Source: Thiotrichaceae bacterium
GTDB lineage: Bacteria; Pseudomonadota; Gammaproteobacteria; SZUA-140
DNA length: 34,360 nt
Assembly: GCA_002401765.2 (NCBI GenBank)
Contig: NVTY02000029.1
Coordinates: forward strand, 2,051 to 36,410
Direction: 5' to 3'
The translations under genes were made by a program, and so were the position numbers. Below are positions 16,376 to 25,514 of the stretch, piece after piece. The notes below the pieces were generated by a model. That model ran no database searches and had not been told where the DNA came from. It worked only from the letters and a program-made list of their open reading frames with translations. Numbering within the stretch: the stretch's first letter is position 1; every line of letters starts with the position of its first letter.

Positions 16376-18330
16376 GCCTTACCCTTACTACGTGGTTGAC
16401 CACCACTGCGATTTTTTTCACGTTGCGACTGATATTGAAATTTACGACGTAACAAGCCTCCCGGGTCATCCGGAATACGGCGCAACCATTGATCATTGGC
16501 CTGTTGAATCTCTGCCTGCGCCTCGCTCAACTCAGTGGCTGTCGCAGCAGCCTCTTCTGACTGCTCACCATCGCCCGCCTCTTCAGCCTGAGGTGCTTGC
16601 GGAGCCTCGTCAGATGATTCATCGCCACCTTCTGGTCTCTGCTGCGCCTGTTCATGTTGAGACTGTTCACCCTCTTCATCCGCTGAAGAAGGTTGCGGCA
16701 CATCGCCCATCTCATCTGAAGATGAAGACTGCCCATCCTGTTGCTGATCGGATTGCTCACCCGACTGATCGCCCGGCGATGCATTAGATTCAGACTCACC
16801 TGGTTGAGATTCGCCTTGCTGCGAATCACTCTGCTGTGACTGCTCGCCACCTTCATCCGATTCACCCGACTGCGAATCGTCATCCGATGATTCACCTGAT
16901 TCCTGTTTTAACTGCTCCTCTACCAGCGCTCGGTTATACTTCGCATCATCATGTTTCGGTTGCAGTGCCAATGCCTGATCATAGGCATCAAGCGCCGCCT
17001 GCCACTGCTTTAACCTGGCATATGCATTACCACTGTTATAGTGGGCTGCCGAATTTTCAATGCCAACCAGCGCCTCAATACTCTGCTGATAATTGCCATT
17101 GCGATAATTTGCAGCAGCCTGCCACTCTCTGTTTTCAAACAAGCTTGCAGCCTGCGCTACATCGTCCGCATCAAAGGCACGCAAAGCACGTTGATCAGGT
17201 GTTGACCAGAGATCACTCCACCACGACTGGCTGTCATTAACGGGGCTCTCTTCTGCCTCAGCACTACCTGGCATCATGCTAATCAATGGCAACGCAACCA
17301 AACAGATGACCAATAGGTTGCCGCGTCTAAACACCATCAATGCCAACGGTAACAACAGTAACAGTAACCACGGCCCCTCTTCACGCCACTGATCCGCCTT
17401 AAAGTCCTGCGACGCTTTCAGCGCCGATTCATGGCTTAGTCGGGCCCCGCCCAGCAGTGTCGTAATATCAAGATCATCAACCCGCATCGCTTGATAATAA
17501 CCCCCACCCTGTTGTGCAAGATCACGCAAGCCCGCTTCATCCAGTCGCGGAATCACAATCGCGCCACGGCTATCTTTGAGAAAGCCACCGTCCGGCAGCA
17601 CAATCGGCGCACCCGCCACCTCACCAACCGCCAGTATTGAGAGACGATAACCCGACTGCGTTAAGTCACTCATTGAATGTTTAAGCGCATCCACTGGCAC
17701 ATTCTCAAGGCCATCCGAAATCAACAACAGATCCCCGCGTGTTGCACCCGCCTGGGCCAATAACTGCTGCGCCATATCAATCGCAAGATCGGGGCGACTG
17801 CCCTGTTGCGGCATCAAGCTTGTCTGCAAAGAACTAACCTGCGCAATAATCGTTGCAGCATCTTCCGTTAGTGGCGAAACCACAAAGGCATCTGCCGCGT
17901 AGACAATCAATGCAGACTGCCCCTCTTTACGCTGTTTAAGAATATCAATCAACTTAAGTCGCGCACGCGTTAAACGTGTCGGTTTCACATCAGTCGCATC
18001 CATTGAAAGGGAGAGATCGAGCATCACCACCAATGCTGATTGGTCGCGAAACACCGGCTGCTCCAACTGCTTCCAGGTGGGGCCGGCCATTGCGGTAATC
18101 GCCAACAGCCCCATCAACGCCACCACCAGCAACACACCGCGACGCTGTCGTACCCCGCTCTCACTGATTAACAGGTGAGGCAATAGCTCGGCATCGCAGA
18201 CACTTTGCCAGCGTCGGCTCTGCAAGCGAGCACCTCGTAGGTACCATAAAATAAGTGCTAACAATGGCAGTAGCAGTAACCACCACGGGCGCAGAAAATG
18301 AAAGCTCTGCATCAATGCATCAATGTTCAT
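16369..18330 (-). CDS. batB: BatB-BatC fusion: VWA domain plus TPR protein
   Basis: The protein has about 653 residues from the ATG at 18330, which overlaps the batA stop as ATGA and has GGGAG upstream. Two N-terminal membrane segments (about 15-30 and 65-83) precede a VWA domain with an intact MIDAS DLSLS at 105-109. A further membrane segment follows near 330. A TPR block (AAHYNSGNAYARLKQWQAAL... near 427-468) comes next, then a long Ser/Glu/Asp/Gln-rich low-complexity tail (about 475-590) and a basic end. In many bacteria these are separate batB and batC genes; here they are one reading frame. The acidic tail is probably a flexible periplasmic linker. The role is as for the rest of the Bat complex. 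Confidence 0.9.
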   Translation of the reverse strand: MNIDALMQSFHFLRPWWLLLLPLLALILWYLRGARLQSRRWQSVCDAELLPHLLISESGVRQRRGVLLVVALMGLLAITAMAGPTWKQLEQPVFRDQSALVVMLDLSLSMDATDVKPTRLTRARLKLIDILKQRKEGQSALIVYAADAFVVSPLTEDAATIIAQVSSLQTSLMPQQGSRPDLAIDMAQQLLAQAGATRGDLLLISDGLENVPVDALKHSMSDLTQSGYRLSILAVGEVAGAPIVLPDGGFLKDSRGAIVIPRLDEAGLRDLAQQGGGYYQAMRVDDLDITTLLGGARLSHESALKASQDFKADQWREEGPWLLLLLLPLALMVFRRGNLLVICLVALPLISMMPGSAEAEESPVNDSQSWWSDLWSTPDQRALRAFDADDVAQAASLFENREWQAAANYRNGNYQQSIEALVGIENSAAHYNSGNAYARLKQWQAALDAYDQALALQPKHDDAKYNRALVEEQLKQESGESSDDDSQSGESDEGGEQSQQSDSQQGESQPGESESNASPGDQSGEQSDQQQDGQSSSSDEMGDVPQPSSADEEGEQSQHEQAQQRPEGGDESSDEAPQAPQAEEAGDGEQSEEAAATATELSEAQAEIQQANDQWLRRIPDDPGGLLRRKFQYQSQREKNRSGGQPRSKGKAW

Positions 18331-19334
18331 GCCACTCCCTGCTTGCGACCGTGGTGCCACAATAGCATTGACGCCATCAACAGCGCAGCGCCCAGCGGCC
18401 AGGGGTAAAGCGAATGCCGCGGGCGAAAAAATTGTTTCTCCTGCTCCACCGGCTCAAGCTCATCCAGTAGCTGATAAATCTCATCCAGTTGAGCCAGGTC
18501 TCGCGCGCGAAAATAGCGCCCACCAGTGGCGCTCGCAATCGCACGCAAGGTCTCTTCATCTAAATCAACAGAGGGATTAACCTTACGCGAACCAAACAAT
18601 GAGCGCACCATCATCTCATCCGCGCCAATTCCGATGGTATAGATTTTGAGTCCTTCACTGGCCGCCAGTTCCGCCGCCTTAAGTGGTTCGATCTCACCGG
18701 CGGTGTTCGCCCCATCGGTCAATAAAATCAGTACACGGCTGGTGCTGCTATCTTCACGCAAGCGCTTAACCGCAAGACCAATGGCATCACCAATTGCGGT
18801 CGCCTGTCCCGCCAGACCAATCACTGCCTCATCCAGCAAGGTCTGCACCGTGGTGCGGTCAAAGGTCAGCGGTGTCTGCAGGTAGGCCTGCTGACCAAAC
18901 AGTACCAAGCCGACGCGGTCACCGACTCGACGCTCAATAAACTCACCTGCCACCAGCTGGATAGCAACCAGTCGGTTGACCATGCGCCCCTGCCACTCGA
19001 AATCCTCAACCTCCATACTGCCGGAGAGATCTACCGCCAACATCAGGTCTCGCCCACTCACTGGCAGCTCAACCGCCTCGCCCTGCCACTGCGGCCTCGC
19101 GCAGGCAACCACCAACAGTGCCCACGCCAATAGCGCAGCCCATAACAGCCAACGCCCGCCCGTGACCGTTCGTGATGTGACGTCACCCGGCGAACCAAAA
19201 TCACTTAAGAAAGGCACGCGTAATACGGCATCATTAGCACTTGCGAGAGGATGGACAAACCAGCGCACCAACAAAGGCAGCGGAATCAACCACAACAACC
19301 ACGGCCATTCAAACTGAAGCGGCAAGTCCATCAT
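18327..19334 (-). CDS. batA: BatA-family VWA-domain membrane protein
   Basis: This 335-residue protein has two N-terminal hydrophobic segments (about 10-27 and 61-78), a VWA domain with MIDAS DLSGS at 102-106 and TDG at 206-208, and a C-terminal membrane segment (WPLGAALLMASMLLW) followed by a short basic tail. The metal-site residues are intact, so ligand binding is likely. It is coupled by ATGA overlaps to both neighbours (the DUF4381 gene upstream, batBC downstream). Confidence 0.92.
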   Translation of the reverse strand: MMDLPLQFEWPWLLWLIPLPLLVRWFVHPLASANDAVLRVPFLSDFGSPGDVTSRTVTGGRWLLWAALLAWALLVVACARPQWQGEAVELPVSGRDLMLAVDLSGSMEVEDFEWQGRMVNRLVAIQLVAGEFIERRVGDRVGLVLFGQQAYLQTPLTFDRTTVQTLLDEAVIGLAGQATAIGDAIGLAVKRLREDSSTSRVLILLTDGANTAGEIEPLKAAELAASEGLKIYTIGIGADEMMVRSLFGSRKVNPSVDLDEETLRAIASATGGRYFRARDLAQLDEIYQLLDELEPVEQEKQFFRPRHSLYPWPLGAALLMASMLLWHHGRKQGVA

Positions 19335-19840
19335 CGTCGACCAGCCTTCAGCTCAGGTAAGCTGCCCAACCATTCACCACACAAGGCATGCAGCGCCAAT
19401 ACATCGCCATCAACCTGCTGCTGGTAAGGACCGGCCAGCAATAGACGACCAACGCCCTCACTAAACCCATTCGGTTGCGACAATGCATGTCTGTTATCTA
19501 AATAACGCAGCCACGCCTCGCCACTAAGACCGGCAACTTCTTCGCGTGGATAATAACTCAGTGCAACCCGGCGCAGCAGCACCGATAATCCCTGCACTAG
19601 CTGGCTAACATTTTGTTCACGCTGGAACGCTGCCATTAGCGCCCCCCACTCGGCCAATGCAGCAACGCGTACTCGTAGCGCTACCTTACGCCGTTGCTGC
19701 CACCAAATCAGCAAGACAATAACGAAAACAAGCACCATCAGCAGCCACCAACCCGGTGCAGGTGGCCACCATGAGATCGCAATGGGCAGGTGAATATCAC
19801 GCAGTGGAAGTTCTGCCGCCATCGCCACATCATCCATCAC
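19331..19840 (-). CDS. DUF4381 membrane protein of the moxR/bat operon
   Basis: This 169-residue protein has a single membrane segment near 31-47 (WWLLMVLVFVIVLLIWW) flanked by a short periplasmic N-terminus with LPLRDIHLP...WWPPAPGWW, the DUF4381 signature, and a basic cytosolic domain. It is normally found between the DUF58 and batA genes, as here. It overlaps both as ATGA. No enzymatic activity is known; a scaffold role in the Bat complex is inferred. Confidence 0.88.
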   Translation of the reverse strand: MMDDVAMAAELPLRDIHLPIAISWWPPAPGWWLLMVLVFVIVLLIWWQQRRKVALRVRVAALAEWGALMAAFQREQNVSQLVQGLSVLLRRVALSYYPREEVAGLSGEAWLRYLDNRHALSQPNGFSEGVGRLLLAGPYQQQVDGDVLALHALCGEWLGSLPELKAGRR

Positions 19841-20880
19841 ATCATCCCTCGCATACCAAGCCCCTCACGCAAGCGCTGCGCCAATGGTTGTGTGGTTGAA
19901 CAAGCAATAAAACAGATGCCGTGGCGACGGCACAACGCCTGTAGCGCATCACGCCGCTCAATGAACTGCTGCTGGTAGGCTTCGCGCGTGGCTGACGCAG
20001 TGGTATCAAGTGTCACCGCCTGCTCGCCATCCCCAACACGATAGAGGCCAGCAGGTGGCAAGGTAGCTTCCAGTTCATCATAGATAAAAAACATCACCAC
20101 ATCATTATGGCGCGCCAGTTGCGCGAGATGCTGCTCGCTACGTTCCTCCGCATCACGAAAATCACTCAGCAACACCACCAGACTACCTGGACGTGCGACA
20201 CGCCTTAAACGCAGCAGCGATTGAACGGCGGCATCACTCGCTACCTCGCGATTATGCTGCGGTGCCACTTTGGCCTGCTGCCACGCCAGTTGCTCCTGCT
20301 TCACCATGCGTTGAATCAGATGCAGCACGGCATGCTTACTGCCCTGCGGACGCAGCTCTTCATGTTGCTGCTCAGAGAAAATCAGGCCGCCGATTCGGTC
20401 ACCCTGCGCCACCGCAGCCCACCCCAGCAGCGCGGCGGCACGTGCCGCTACCACTGATTTAAAGGCACCCCGCGTTGCAAAAAACATTGAACGGCGGCTA
20501 TCCACCCAGAGCAACACCGCTCGCTCACGCTCTTCACGAAACAGTTTAGTGTGCGGCTTACCGGTACGTGCCATCACGCGCCAGTCAAGCGTTCGCACAT
20601 CATCCCCCGCCTGATACGGACGTACCTCATCAAACTCCATCCCGCGCCCGCGGAATGAAGAGAGGTATTGTCCGCTCTGCGCAGCCCGCACCTTCAATGC
20701 ATGCAACGACAAACCGGCCGCTTCACGGTGTAATCCAATCAGTGATTCTTTATCCAGCCGAACCGGATCAAAGGACGCAGCAATCGCAGCCGGGGACGCT
20801 GAGGATGCACCCGCCTCACCGGCAGCGTTATCCTGCGATACGCCTCGGGCAAACAGTTGTGACAATCGTTTTAGCACCAA
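19837..20880 (-). CDS. DUF58 protein of the moxR/bat operon
   Basis: The roughly 347-residue protein carries the DUF58 core YQAGDDVRTLDWRVMARTG near residues 88-106, then a VWA-like fold (LLWVDSRRSMFFATRG). The start is TTG (20880) or the adjacent GTG (20877); ATG is not available. It lies 9 nt after the moxR stop and overlaps the DUF4381 gene. DUF58 proteins are standard partners of MoxR ATPases, thought to be substrates or adaptors in their chaperone-like action. Confidence 0.9.
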   Translation of the reverse strand: MVLKRLSQLFARGVSQDNAAGEAGASSASPAAIAASFDPVRLDKESLIGLHREAAGLSLHALKVRAAQSGQYLSSFRGRGMEFDEVRPYQAGDDVRTLDWRVMARTGKPHTKLFREERERAVLLWVDSRRSMFFATRGAFKSVVAARAAALLGWAAVAQGDRIGGLIFSEQQHEELRPQGSKHAVLHLIQRMVKQEQLAWQQAKVAPQHNREVASDAAVQSLLRLRRVARPGSLVVLLSDFRDAEERSEQHLAQLARHNDVVMFFIYDELEATLPPAGLYRVGDGEQAVTLDTTASATREAYQQQFIERRDALQALCRRHGICFIACSTTQPLAQRLREGLGMRGMM

Positions 20881-20889
20881 GAGATCCGA

Positions 20890-21858
20890 CTAGGGCACCG
20901 CAATACGTGCCAGCAAGGCCTCAATAAAGCGGTCTGGCGTAATGCCATCGGCTTCTGCTTCGTAGCTCAATATAATACGATGACGCAACACATCGTAGGC
21001 CATCGTCTGTACATCTTCGGGGCCAACAAAATCCCGCCCTGCCAGCCATGCATGGGCGCGCGCACAGCGGTCCAGGGCAATGGTCGCGCGCGGGCTGCCA
21101 CCAAACTGTAACCAGCGCCCAAGCTGCTCATCGTAAGCCCCTGGATTACGCGTCGCGAGTACAATTTGCATCAAATACGCTTCTACATTATCCGCCATAA
21201 ACACTTCCAGCACCTCTTTACGCGCGGTAAATAGCTCTTTCTGCGTGACCAATGGTGTTGCCGTGTCAGAGTGCGTCACTCCATCACGCGCCTCGCCTCT
21301 CGCCAGGTGAAGAATCTTGCGCTCAGCATCGGCATCGGGGTAACCAATCGTCACATGCATCAGAAAGCGATCTAGCTGTGCCTCGGGCAAGGGGTAAGTC
21401 CCTTCCTGTTCAATCGGATTTTGTGTCGCCATCACCAGAAACAGCTCAGGCAGTTTGTAGGTCACGGCACCAACGGTGATCTGGCGCTCTGCCATCGCCT
21501 CTAACAGCGCCGACTGCACCTTGGCCGGAGCACGATTAATCTCATCCGCCAACACCAGATTATGAAACAGCGGCCCCTGCTGAAAGGTAAAAGAGCCATC
21601 CTGCGGGCGGAAGATCTCAGTACCGGTCAGATCGGCAGGTAATAGATCGGGGGTAAATTGCACCCGATGGAAGTCCCCTTCAATGCCCTCGCCCAGCACC
21701 TTGATCGCACGCGTTTTGGCCAGACCCGGCGCACCTTCCACTAACAGATGGCCATCTGCCAGCAACGCAATCAACAGGCGGTTGACCAGTAACTCCTGGC
21801 CAATAATATGCTGGCTAATGGATTGATAAAGCTTTTTAATACTCTCTTGGTGAGACAT
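20890..21858 (-). CDS. moxR: MoxR-family AAA+ ATPase
   Basis: The 322-residue AAA+ protein has Walker A GAPGLAKT (42-49), Walker B LVLADE (101-106), sensor-1 region MATQNPIEQEGTYPLPEAQ with N near 157, and the arginine-bearing LDRF. All ATPase motifs are intact. MoxR proteins act as chaperone-like ATPases that mature or activate VWA proteins; the VWA genes follow directly. It is the first gene of a six-gene operon. AAGG lies upstream of the ATG. Confidence 0.94.
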   Translation of the reverse strand: MSHQESIKKLYQSISQHIIGQELLVNRLLIALLADGHLLVEGAPGLAKTRAIKVLGEGIEGDFHRVQFTPDLLPADLTGTEIFRPQDGSFTFQQGPLFHNLVLADEINRAPAKVQSALLEAMAERQITVGAVTYKLPELFLVMATQNPIEQEGTYPLPEAQLDRFLMHVTIGYPDADAERKILHLARGEARDGVTHSDTATPLVTQKELFTARKEVLEVFMADNVEAYLMQIVLATRNPGAYDEQLGRWLQFGGSPRATIALDRCARAHAWLAGRDFVGPEDVQTMAYDVLRHRIILSYEAEADGITPDRFIEALLARIAVP

Positions 21859-21880
21859 AGCTACCCTTGCCTTTATTCAT

Positions 21881-21954
21881 GATCTCGTAACTACTCAGCT
21901 AACCTCTGAGCAGTCACTGTTAATTTTGACTACTCGCTGAGTAGCTACGATCTC
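21881..21954. repeat. Dispersed REP-like repeat, copy 2, with long inverted arms
   Basis: The left arm GTAACTACTCAGC (21887-21899) and right arm GCTGAGTAGCTAC (21936-21948) pair with one mismatch, and further bases (GATCTC on both sides) extend the arms. The inner bases match the element at 14417-14465 on the opposite strand. It sits just upstream of moxR, where it could fold in the leader or in DNA. Confidence 0.65.
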
Positions 21955-22046
21955 TTTTGCGATGAACTACTAATTTTAAAAATGTTTTCTGCTTTTGCCA
22001 AGTCGATATATTCATATAAAAACGCAACTTAAACGCCAGGTAACGA

Positions 22047-22664
22047 TCATTCAGCAAGAACAACCATTGCAGCGTTAATCATCTGCAAACGCGCGCTATC
22101 ACCCCCTCGATCAGGATGATGCTCCATCGCTAAACGACGATAATGTTGTTTTATCGCTACCGCATCAACTGGATCCTTCAACCCCAGTACCTCTAACGCC
22201 TGATGCCGCTTTTCAGAGCCATTAAGACGCGACCAGAATTTGTCGAGCATCTGCTCCAGCTCTTCTGCCGTTGCCTGCTCCAGATGGGTGCTATCGAGAT
22301 AATACTCACGTAACGCATCGACCTCTCCCAGTTGATAGCCATCAGTCAAAAGCGGATCATAATCACGCAATATAACCCGCAAAGGGCTAATCTCAAGCTG
22401 GCCGCTCTGCGTGGCCCACAACTTATCGCGCAGGCAGTACAAGGCATTAAAGAGCCTGAAATGGGCGCAAAATAGAGAAAAGGTCTCGCGTAGCGTTGAA
22501 ATATCGAAACGTTGATCACCGCATTCATAGAGTGCAGCAAAGAGTTTATATTCACTTAACCCGGCTGGATTATCACGTAGAAGGGGGTATATTTGCTCAC
22601 CAAGCTCCCTTGCAAGCCGTTCACTCGTTGCTGCAGGCACATCACCCATGTCGTGCCCGCCCAT
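22047..22664 (-). CDS. DnaJ-related protein with C-terminal J-domain
   Basis: The roughly 205-residue protein has an N-terminal DNAJ_related region (LLRDNPAGLSEYKLFAALYE...) and a C-terminal J-domain with an intact HPD (MEHHPDRGGD) that ends at the protein's end. The J-domain would stimulate the ATPase of an Hsp70 such as DnaK; the N-terminal part is of unknown function. The start could be ATG 22664 or 22649; neither has a strong ribosome site. It lies 55 nt downstream of the FKBP gene on the same strand and may be read from it. The J-domain is certain; the partner is unknown. Confidence 0.85.
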   Translation of the reverse strand: MGGHDMGDVPAATSERLARELGEQIYPLLRDNPAGLSEYKLFAALYECGDQRFDISTLRETFSLFCAHFRLFNALYCLRDKLWATQSGQLEISPLRVILRDYDPLLTDGYQLGEVDALREYYLDSTHLEQATAEELEQMLDKFWSRLNGSEKRHQALEVLGLKDPVDAVAIKQHYRRLAMEHHPDRGGDSARLQMINAAMVVLAE

Positions 22665-22719
22665 CAAAACAGACTAATCGTGCAAAGGTATCATTAGAAG
22701 TAACAACCGATCCACTGCG

Positions 22720-23394
22720 TTATTTAACAGAGAGCAGTTCAACATCAAACATTAATACCGAGTGGGGGCCAATATCAGCACCCGCACCACGTGGCCCATA
22801 GGCCAGCTCGGAAGGGATAAATAACCGCCACTTAGCACCTTCTTTCATCAACTGCAGCGCCTCTGTCCAGCCTCTGATCACACCATTCACAGCAAAGGAG
22901 ACCGGCTCGCCTCGCTGATAAGAGCTATCAAACTCTGTGCCATTGATCAATGTTCCTCGGTAATGAACAGAAACGGTATCTTCTGCTGTTGGCTGCTTAC
23001 CCGACCCTGCCGTGATCACTTTATATTGCAATCCGCTTTCCAATACAGTAACGCCCTCTTTCCCTTTGTTCTCCGTCAGAAATGCCTCACCTTCTGCCTT
23101 ATTCGCACTACTGGCTAATTCTTTTTTAGCCGTTTCTTTTTTCTGATAATCAGAAAAAAGCGCCTGCATCTCTTCCATCGTCAGCCGAGGCTCTTTACCT
23201 TCGAGCACATCATCAATCCCCATCGCAACCGAGTCTGCATCAATATCCATCCCATTACGCTTTAGATCCCCTCCAATTTGAAGGCCCACTGCATAACTCA
23301 ACTGCTGCTTTTCACTACCCAGGTCACCTTCCGCATGTGCAATAGAGACAGATGAAGCCATCAAAAGTGACATAACAAGAACGCTGATTTTCAT
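22720..23394 (-). CDS. FKBP-type peptidyl-prolyl isomerase, periplasmic (copy 1, intact)
   Basis: This 224-residue protein of the FkpA/Mip group has a signal peptide (MKISVLVMSLLMASSVSIAHA), an N-terminal dimerisation helix region (LSYAVGLQIGGDLKRNGMD) and a C-terminal FKBP domain (GLQYKVITAGSGKQP ... VSVHYRGTLINGTEFDSS ... ELAYGPRGAGADIGPHSVL). It is expected to fold periplasmic and outer-membrane proteins. I start at ATG 23394, because GAGGG sits just upstream and an ATG at 23406 would contain that site. It is one of two paralogous copies; the other (26783-27434) is broken. A conserved promoter/RNA/terminator unit lies upstream. Confidence 0.93.
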   Translation of the reverse strand: MKISVLVMSLLMASSVSIAHAEGDLGSEKQQLSYAVGLQIGGDLKRNGMDIDADSVAMGIDDVLEGKEPRLTMEEMQALFSDYQKKETAKKELASSANKAEGEAFLTENKGKEGVTVLESGLQYKVITAGSGKQPTAEDTVSVHYRGTLINGTEFDSSYQRGEPVSFAVNGVIRGWTEALQLMKEGAKWRLFIPSELAYGPRGAGADIGPHSVLMFDVELLSVK

Positions 23395-23449
23395 GTTTTC
23401 CCTCATAATTTATTTATTTTCTCTGTATTTAGAGCGCAAAATTTCAGAT

Positions 23450-23549
23450 AAAAAAAAGGGATAGGAATTACCTACCCCTCATTCAATGTGCACTCCTTGC
23501 TGAGATTCCACTTCCGTTACTCTGTTAGACCTTCCATGAGAAACTTCAT
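23450..23549 (-). ncRNA. Candidate GGA-rich small RNA or attenuated leader, copy 1
   Basis: A predicted transcript of about 100 nt begins 7 nt after the -10 box and ends in a hairpin (GGGGTAGG/CCTATCCC, 23458-23478) followed by eight T (23450-23457). It contains four GGA motifs (complement of tcc at 23533, 23513, 23507, 23494) and a CCATGA/TCATGG hairpin at its start. A paralogous copy at 27489-27591 keeps promoter, all four GGA and the terminator. GGA repeats suggest a CsrA/RsmA-binding RNA; an attenuator of the FKBP gene 55 nt downstream is the alternative. Both roles are inferred. Confidence 0.6.
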
Positions 23550-23555
23550 GGCACA

Positions 23556-23584
23556 GTTATACTCTCCCTGCCTACCATCGTCAA
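23556..23584 (-). promoter_or_regulatory. Sigma70 promoter of candidate sRNA/leader, copy 1
   Basis: TTGACG (complement of 23579-23584), a 17-bp spacer and TATAAC (complement of 23556-23561) give a near-consensus promoter. Both hexamers, the spacer length and a GCAGGGAGAG stretch are identical in copy 2. Confidence 0.8.
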
Positions 23585-23738
23585 ATAGTAGAAACCACCA
23601 CTCTTAGCCGCACTTTTAAAATAATATAGGCGGTAAACTCGAAAATCTCACCTCATCAGACCCATTTTTATGGGGATTTAATTAAGCGCGTTTGTACACC
23701 GCGATCATTCGGGCCAAAACAACTAATGGTTCCTACCA

Positions 23739-24758
23739 CTAGGGCGGCGTCCAAAAATTAGTAGCCTCCTGAGACGGGTTGAAAAAACTTTCCCAGGGGG
23801 CATTGTATTGATCAAATGATCCACCATCACCATAATCATATGTCCCGCCGCCACCATCAAAGCAATCAGCGCAATTGCCTGGCGTATAACGCCATTGACC
23901 CGCCGAATAATCAACCTTTTGCCCATCTATTACAATATCCCAGCGGCCATCGCCCGCAATATCGAATACGCCCTCTAGCTGCAGCGTATTGGTAATCTCT
24001 GCCTTAATGTCGGTTTCATTGATCGCAATCATGGTGGCATCTAGGATAAAATTTGCCGTCATCTTTCCATCATTTAACGTCTGCGTAATGCGATGCTTCA
24101 TTCCAAGTAGCGGCTTGTACACCTCCATGGTCATTTCGCCGTCACTCACCACTTGCCGCATCATCACCGATGATGGGTTCCCTGAACTGGCACCATACAG
24201 AGGATCAAGCGGATGTGCGCCGTTACAATCCCCGCCACCCATTCCTCCCATGCCGCCGCCACCCATTCCTCCCATACCACCACCACAGATCCCCTCTGCT
24301 ATCGCGGGAACAAAACCAGCGCTGCCACGACTGCCGTTGGCTTTGATAAAAACCTCCAGAAAAAAACCGCGACCTGGATCATCGAATATTTGATGCCAAT
24401 AGCTCACACCATCAATCGACACTCGTTCCTGAATCATACTCCCAGAGACAATGTAGTCTTGAATGTTACCGCCCATCATTCCGCCACCCATCCCACCACC
24501 GCCCATCCCAGATCCCGCGTGCGCTGGATTCCCCAGCAATAGCAACAGTAAGGACAATATCTCTTTATCAAACCGCCTGCTCACACAAATGACAAGTGCG
24601 CCAGCGAGCGCTAACAACAGCATTTCGTTTATCCCTGAAAAATGGATAAAAATACCGCTGCCAATTAGCAAGCAACCCAATAAAAGCGCTTGATGCTTTA
24701 AACGCCGACTAACCAGTTGAGCATCACATTCCCTACGACCAACAACACACCACAACAT
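23739..24758 (-). CDS. Met/Gly-rich hypothetical protein (copy 1, intact)
   Basis: This 339-residue protein belongs to no family I recognise. The N-terminus has two hydrophobic segments (about 27-61) and a third ending NPAHA near 80, so the mature part is probably exported or membrane-anchored. Two Met/Gly clusters follow (GMGGGGMGGGMMGG near 84-97 and GGGMGGMGGGGMGGMGGG near 160-177), with cysteines beside the second. A beta-type domain follows, with DGRWDIVIDGQKVDYSAGQW, a CADC pair and a Gly/Asp/Tyr-rich stretch near the end. Met-Gly runs could bind soft metals, but that is speculative. The real start may be an internal codon; no strong ribosome site is seen at 24758. The 3' third is duplicated at 28810-29130. 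Confidence 0.6.
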   Translation of the reverse strand: MLWCVVGRRECDAQLVSRRLKHQALLLGCLLIGSGIFIHFSGINEMLLLALAGALVICVSRRFDKEILSLLLLLLGNPAHAGSGMGGGGMGGGMMGGNIQDYIVSGSMIQERVSIDGVSYWHQIFDDPGRGFFLEVFIKANGSRGSAGFVPAIAEGICGGGMGGMGGGGMGGMGGGDCNGAHPLDPLYGASSGNPSSVMMRQVVSDGEMTMEVYKPLLGMKHRITQTLNDGKMTANFILDATMIAINETDIKAEITNTLQLEGVFDIAGDGRWDIVIDGQKVDYSAGQWRYTPGNCADCFDGGGGTYDYGDGGSFDQYNAPWESFFNPSQEATNFWTPP

Positions 24759-25194
24759 TCACTATTACCTCTACAAAAAACCACGCTCACATCACTAATA
24801 ATAAATATGCAACCGATTTCTACTACAGTGAAATCTCTTCAAGCTCTCTAGTTATCACTATCAACTCAATCAGTAACTAGTCAAGCACCGACCAAAAAAT
24901 GCGGAAGGCGCTATCTCCACATATGATTCCGACTGTCAGGTCTCATAAAGGGAGATGCGATTCAAGCTCACAGAAGTTCGAAACACGAAAAAGCACAGAT
25001 AAACTGAAAAACCAACTCAATAATACTCTAAAGTCTGGCAAGGTAAAAACATTAATATCAAGGCTATGCAAAAATTCACGGCTCTAAATCCCCATCAAAA
25101 ACGGCTGTCATACCTCATTGTACGCCAATAATAAAAAACATATATATCAAAGAAATATGGCTTTAAAGAATTGAGGGCAAAGCGCGGAGGATAA
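24759..25194. other. Intergenic region, no recognised feature
   Basis: About 430 AT-rich bases between the Met/Gly-rich gene and the glutaredoxin remnant. A 62-codon plus-strand ORF at 24899-25087 is basic and without family resemblance; I do not consider it a gene. The promoter of the Met/Gly-rich gene must lie here, but I see no clear one. Confidence 0.4.
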
Positions 25195-25489
25195 TGATAT
25201 ATCGCCGCGAAGTCCGAGGGGCTGAAACCATTCATGCGCTTTTATCTATCTGTATAATTGGCAGCCCGGTGCCTTTTAAGCGCTGACAGCCCGCCTTTCC
25301 TTTTGCGCTTGCTCCAGTATCACACTCTTGGAAGGGGGGTTTCTTCTGAAATAGCAACGTGCCTTTTTACAATATCCACACCATACCGTGCTATGCATCA
25401 CTACCTTTGTCATCCGTCCATTTAAATAGCTCAGCTACGGCAGCCACTGCCGCGAGAAACCATATCACAGCAACAAATAGACAACTCAT
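25195..25489 (-). pseudogene. DUF4124-glutaredoxin remnant (copy 1, internal deletion)
   Basis: It begins with ATG at 25489 (MSCLFVAVIWFLAAVAAVAELFKWTDDKG), then jumps to HSTVWCGYCKKARCYF after an in-frame TAG and loses the frame toward the end. Compared with the intact copy at 31135-31578, roughly 100 bases between the DUF4124 start and the CGYC segment are missing, and the final stop codon position has changed. The CGYC motif survives, but no full protein can be made. Confidence 0.85.
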
Positions 25490-25514
25490 CTTGATGAAAG
25501 CATTGATGTTCAAA

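Noticed and set aside
16374-17240. Long plus- and minus-strand ORFs over the batBC acidic tail
   Set aside because: Caused by the low-complexity Ser/Glu/Gln codons of batBC; His/Pro- or Arg/Met-rich products have no protein look.
20568-20927. 119-codon plus-strand ORF over the DUF58/moxR junction
   Set aside because: Antisense to two well-supported genes.
23450-23549. Known riboswitch classes (TPP, c-di-GMP, glycine) upstream of fkb
   Set aside because: None of their conserved core motifs is present; only the GGA motifs and terminator stand out.
24899-25087. 62-codon plus-strand ORF
   Set aside because: Basic, without homology signs or ribosome site; the paralogous block has no equivalent.
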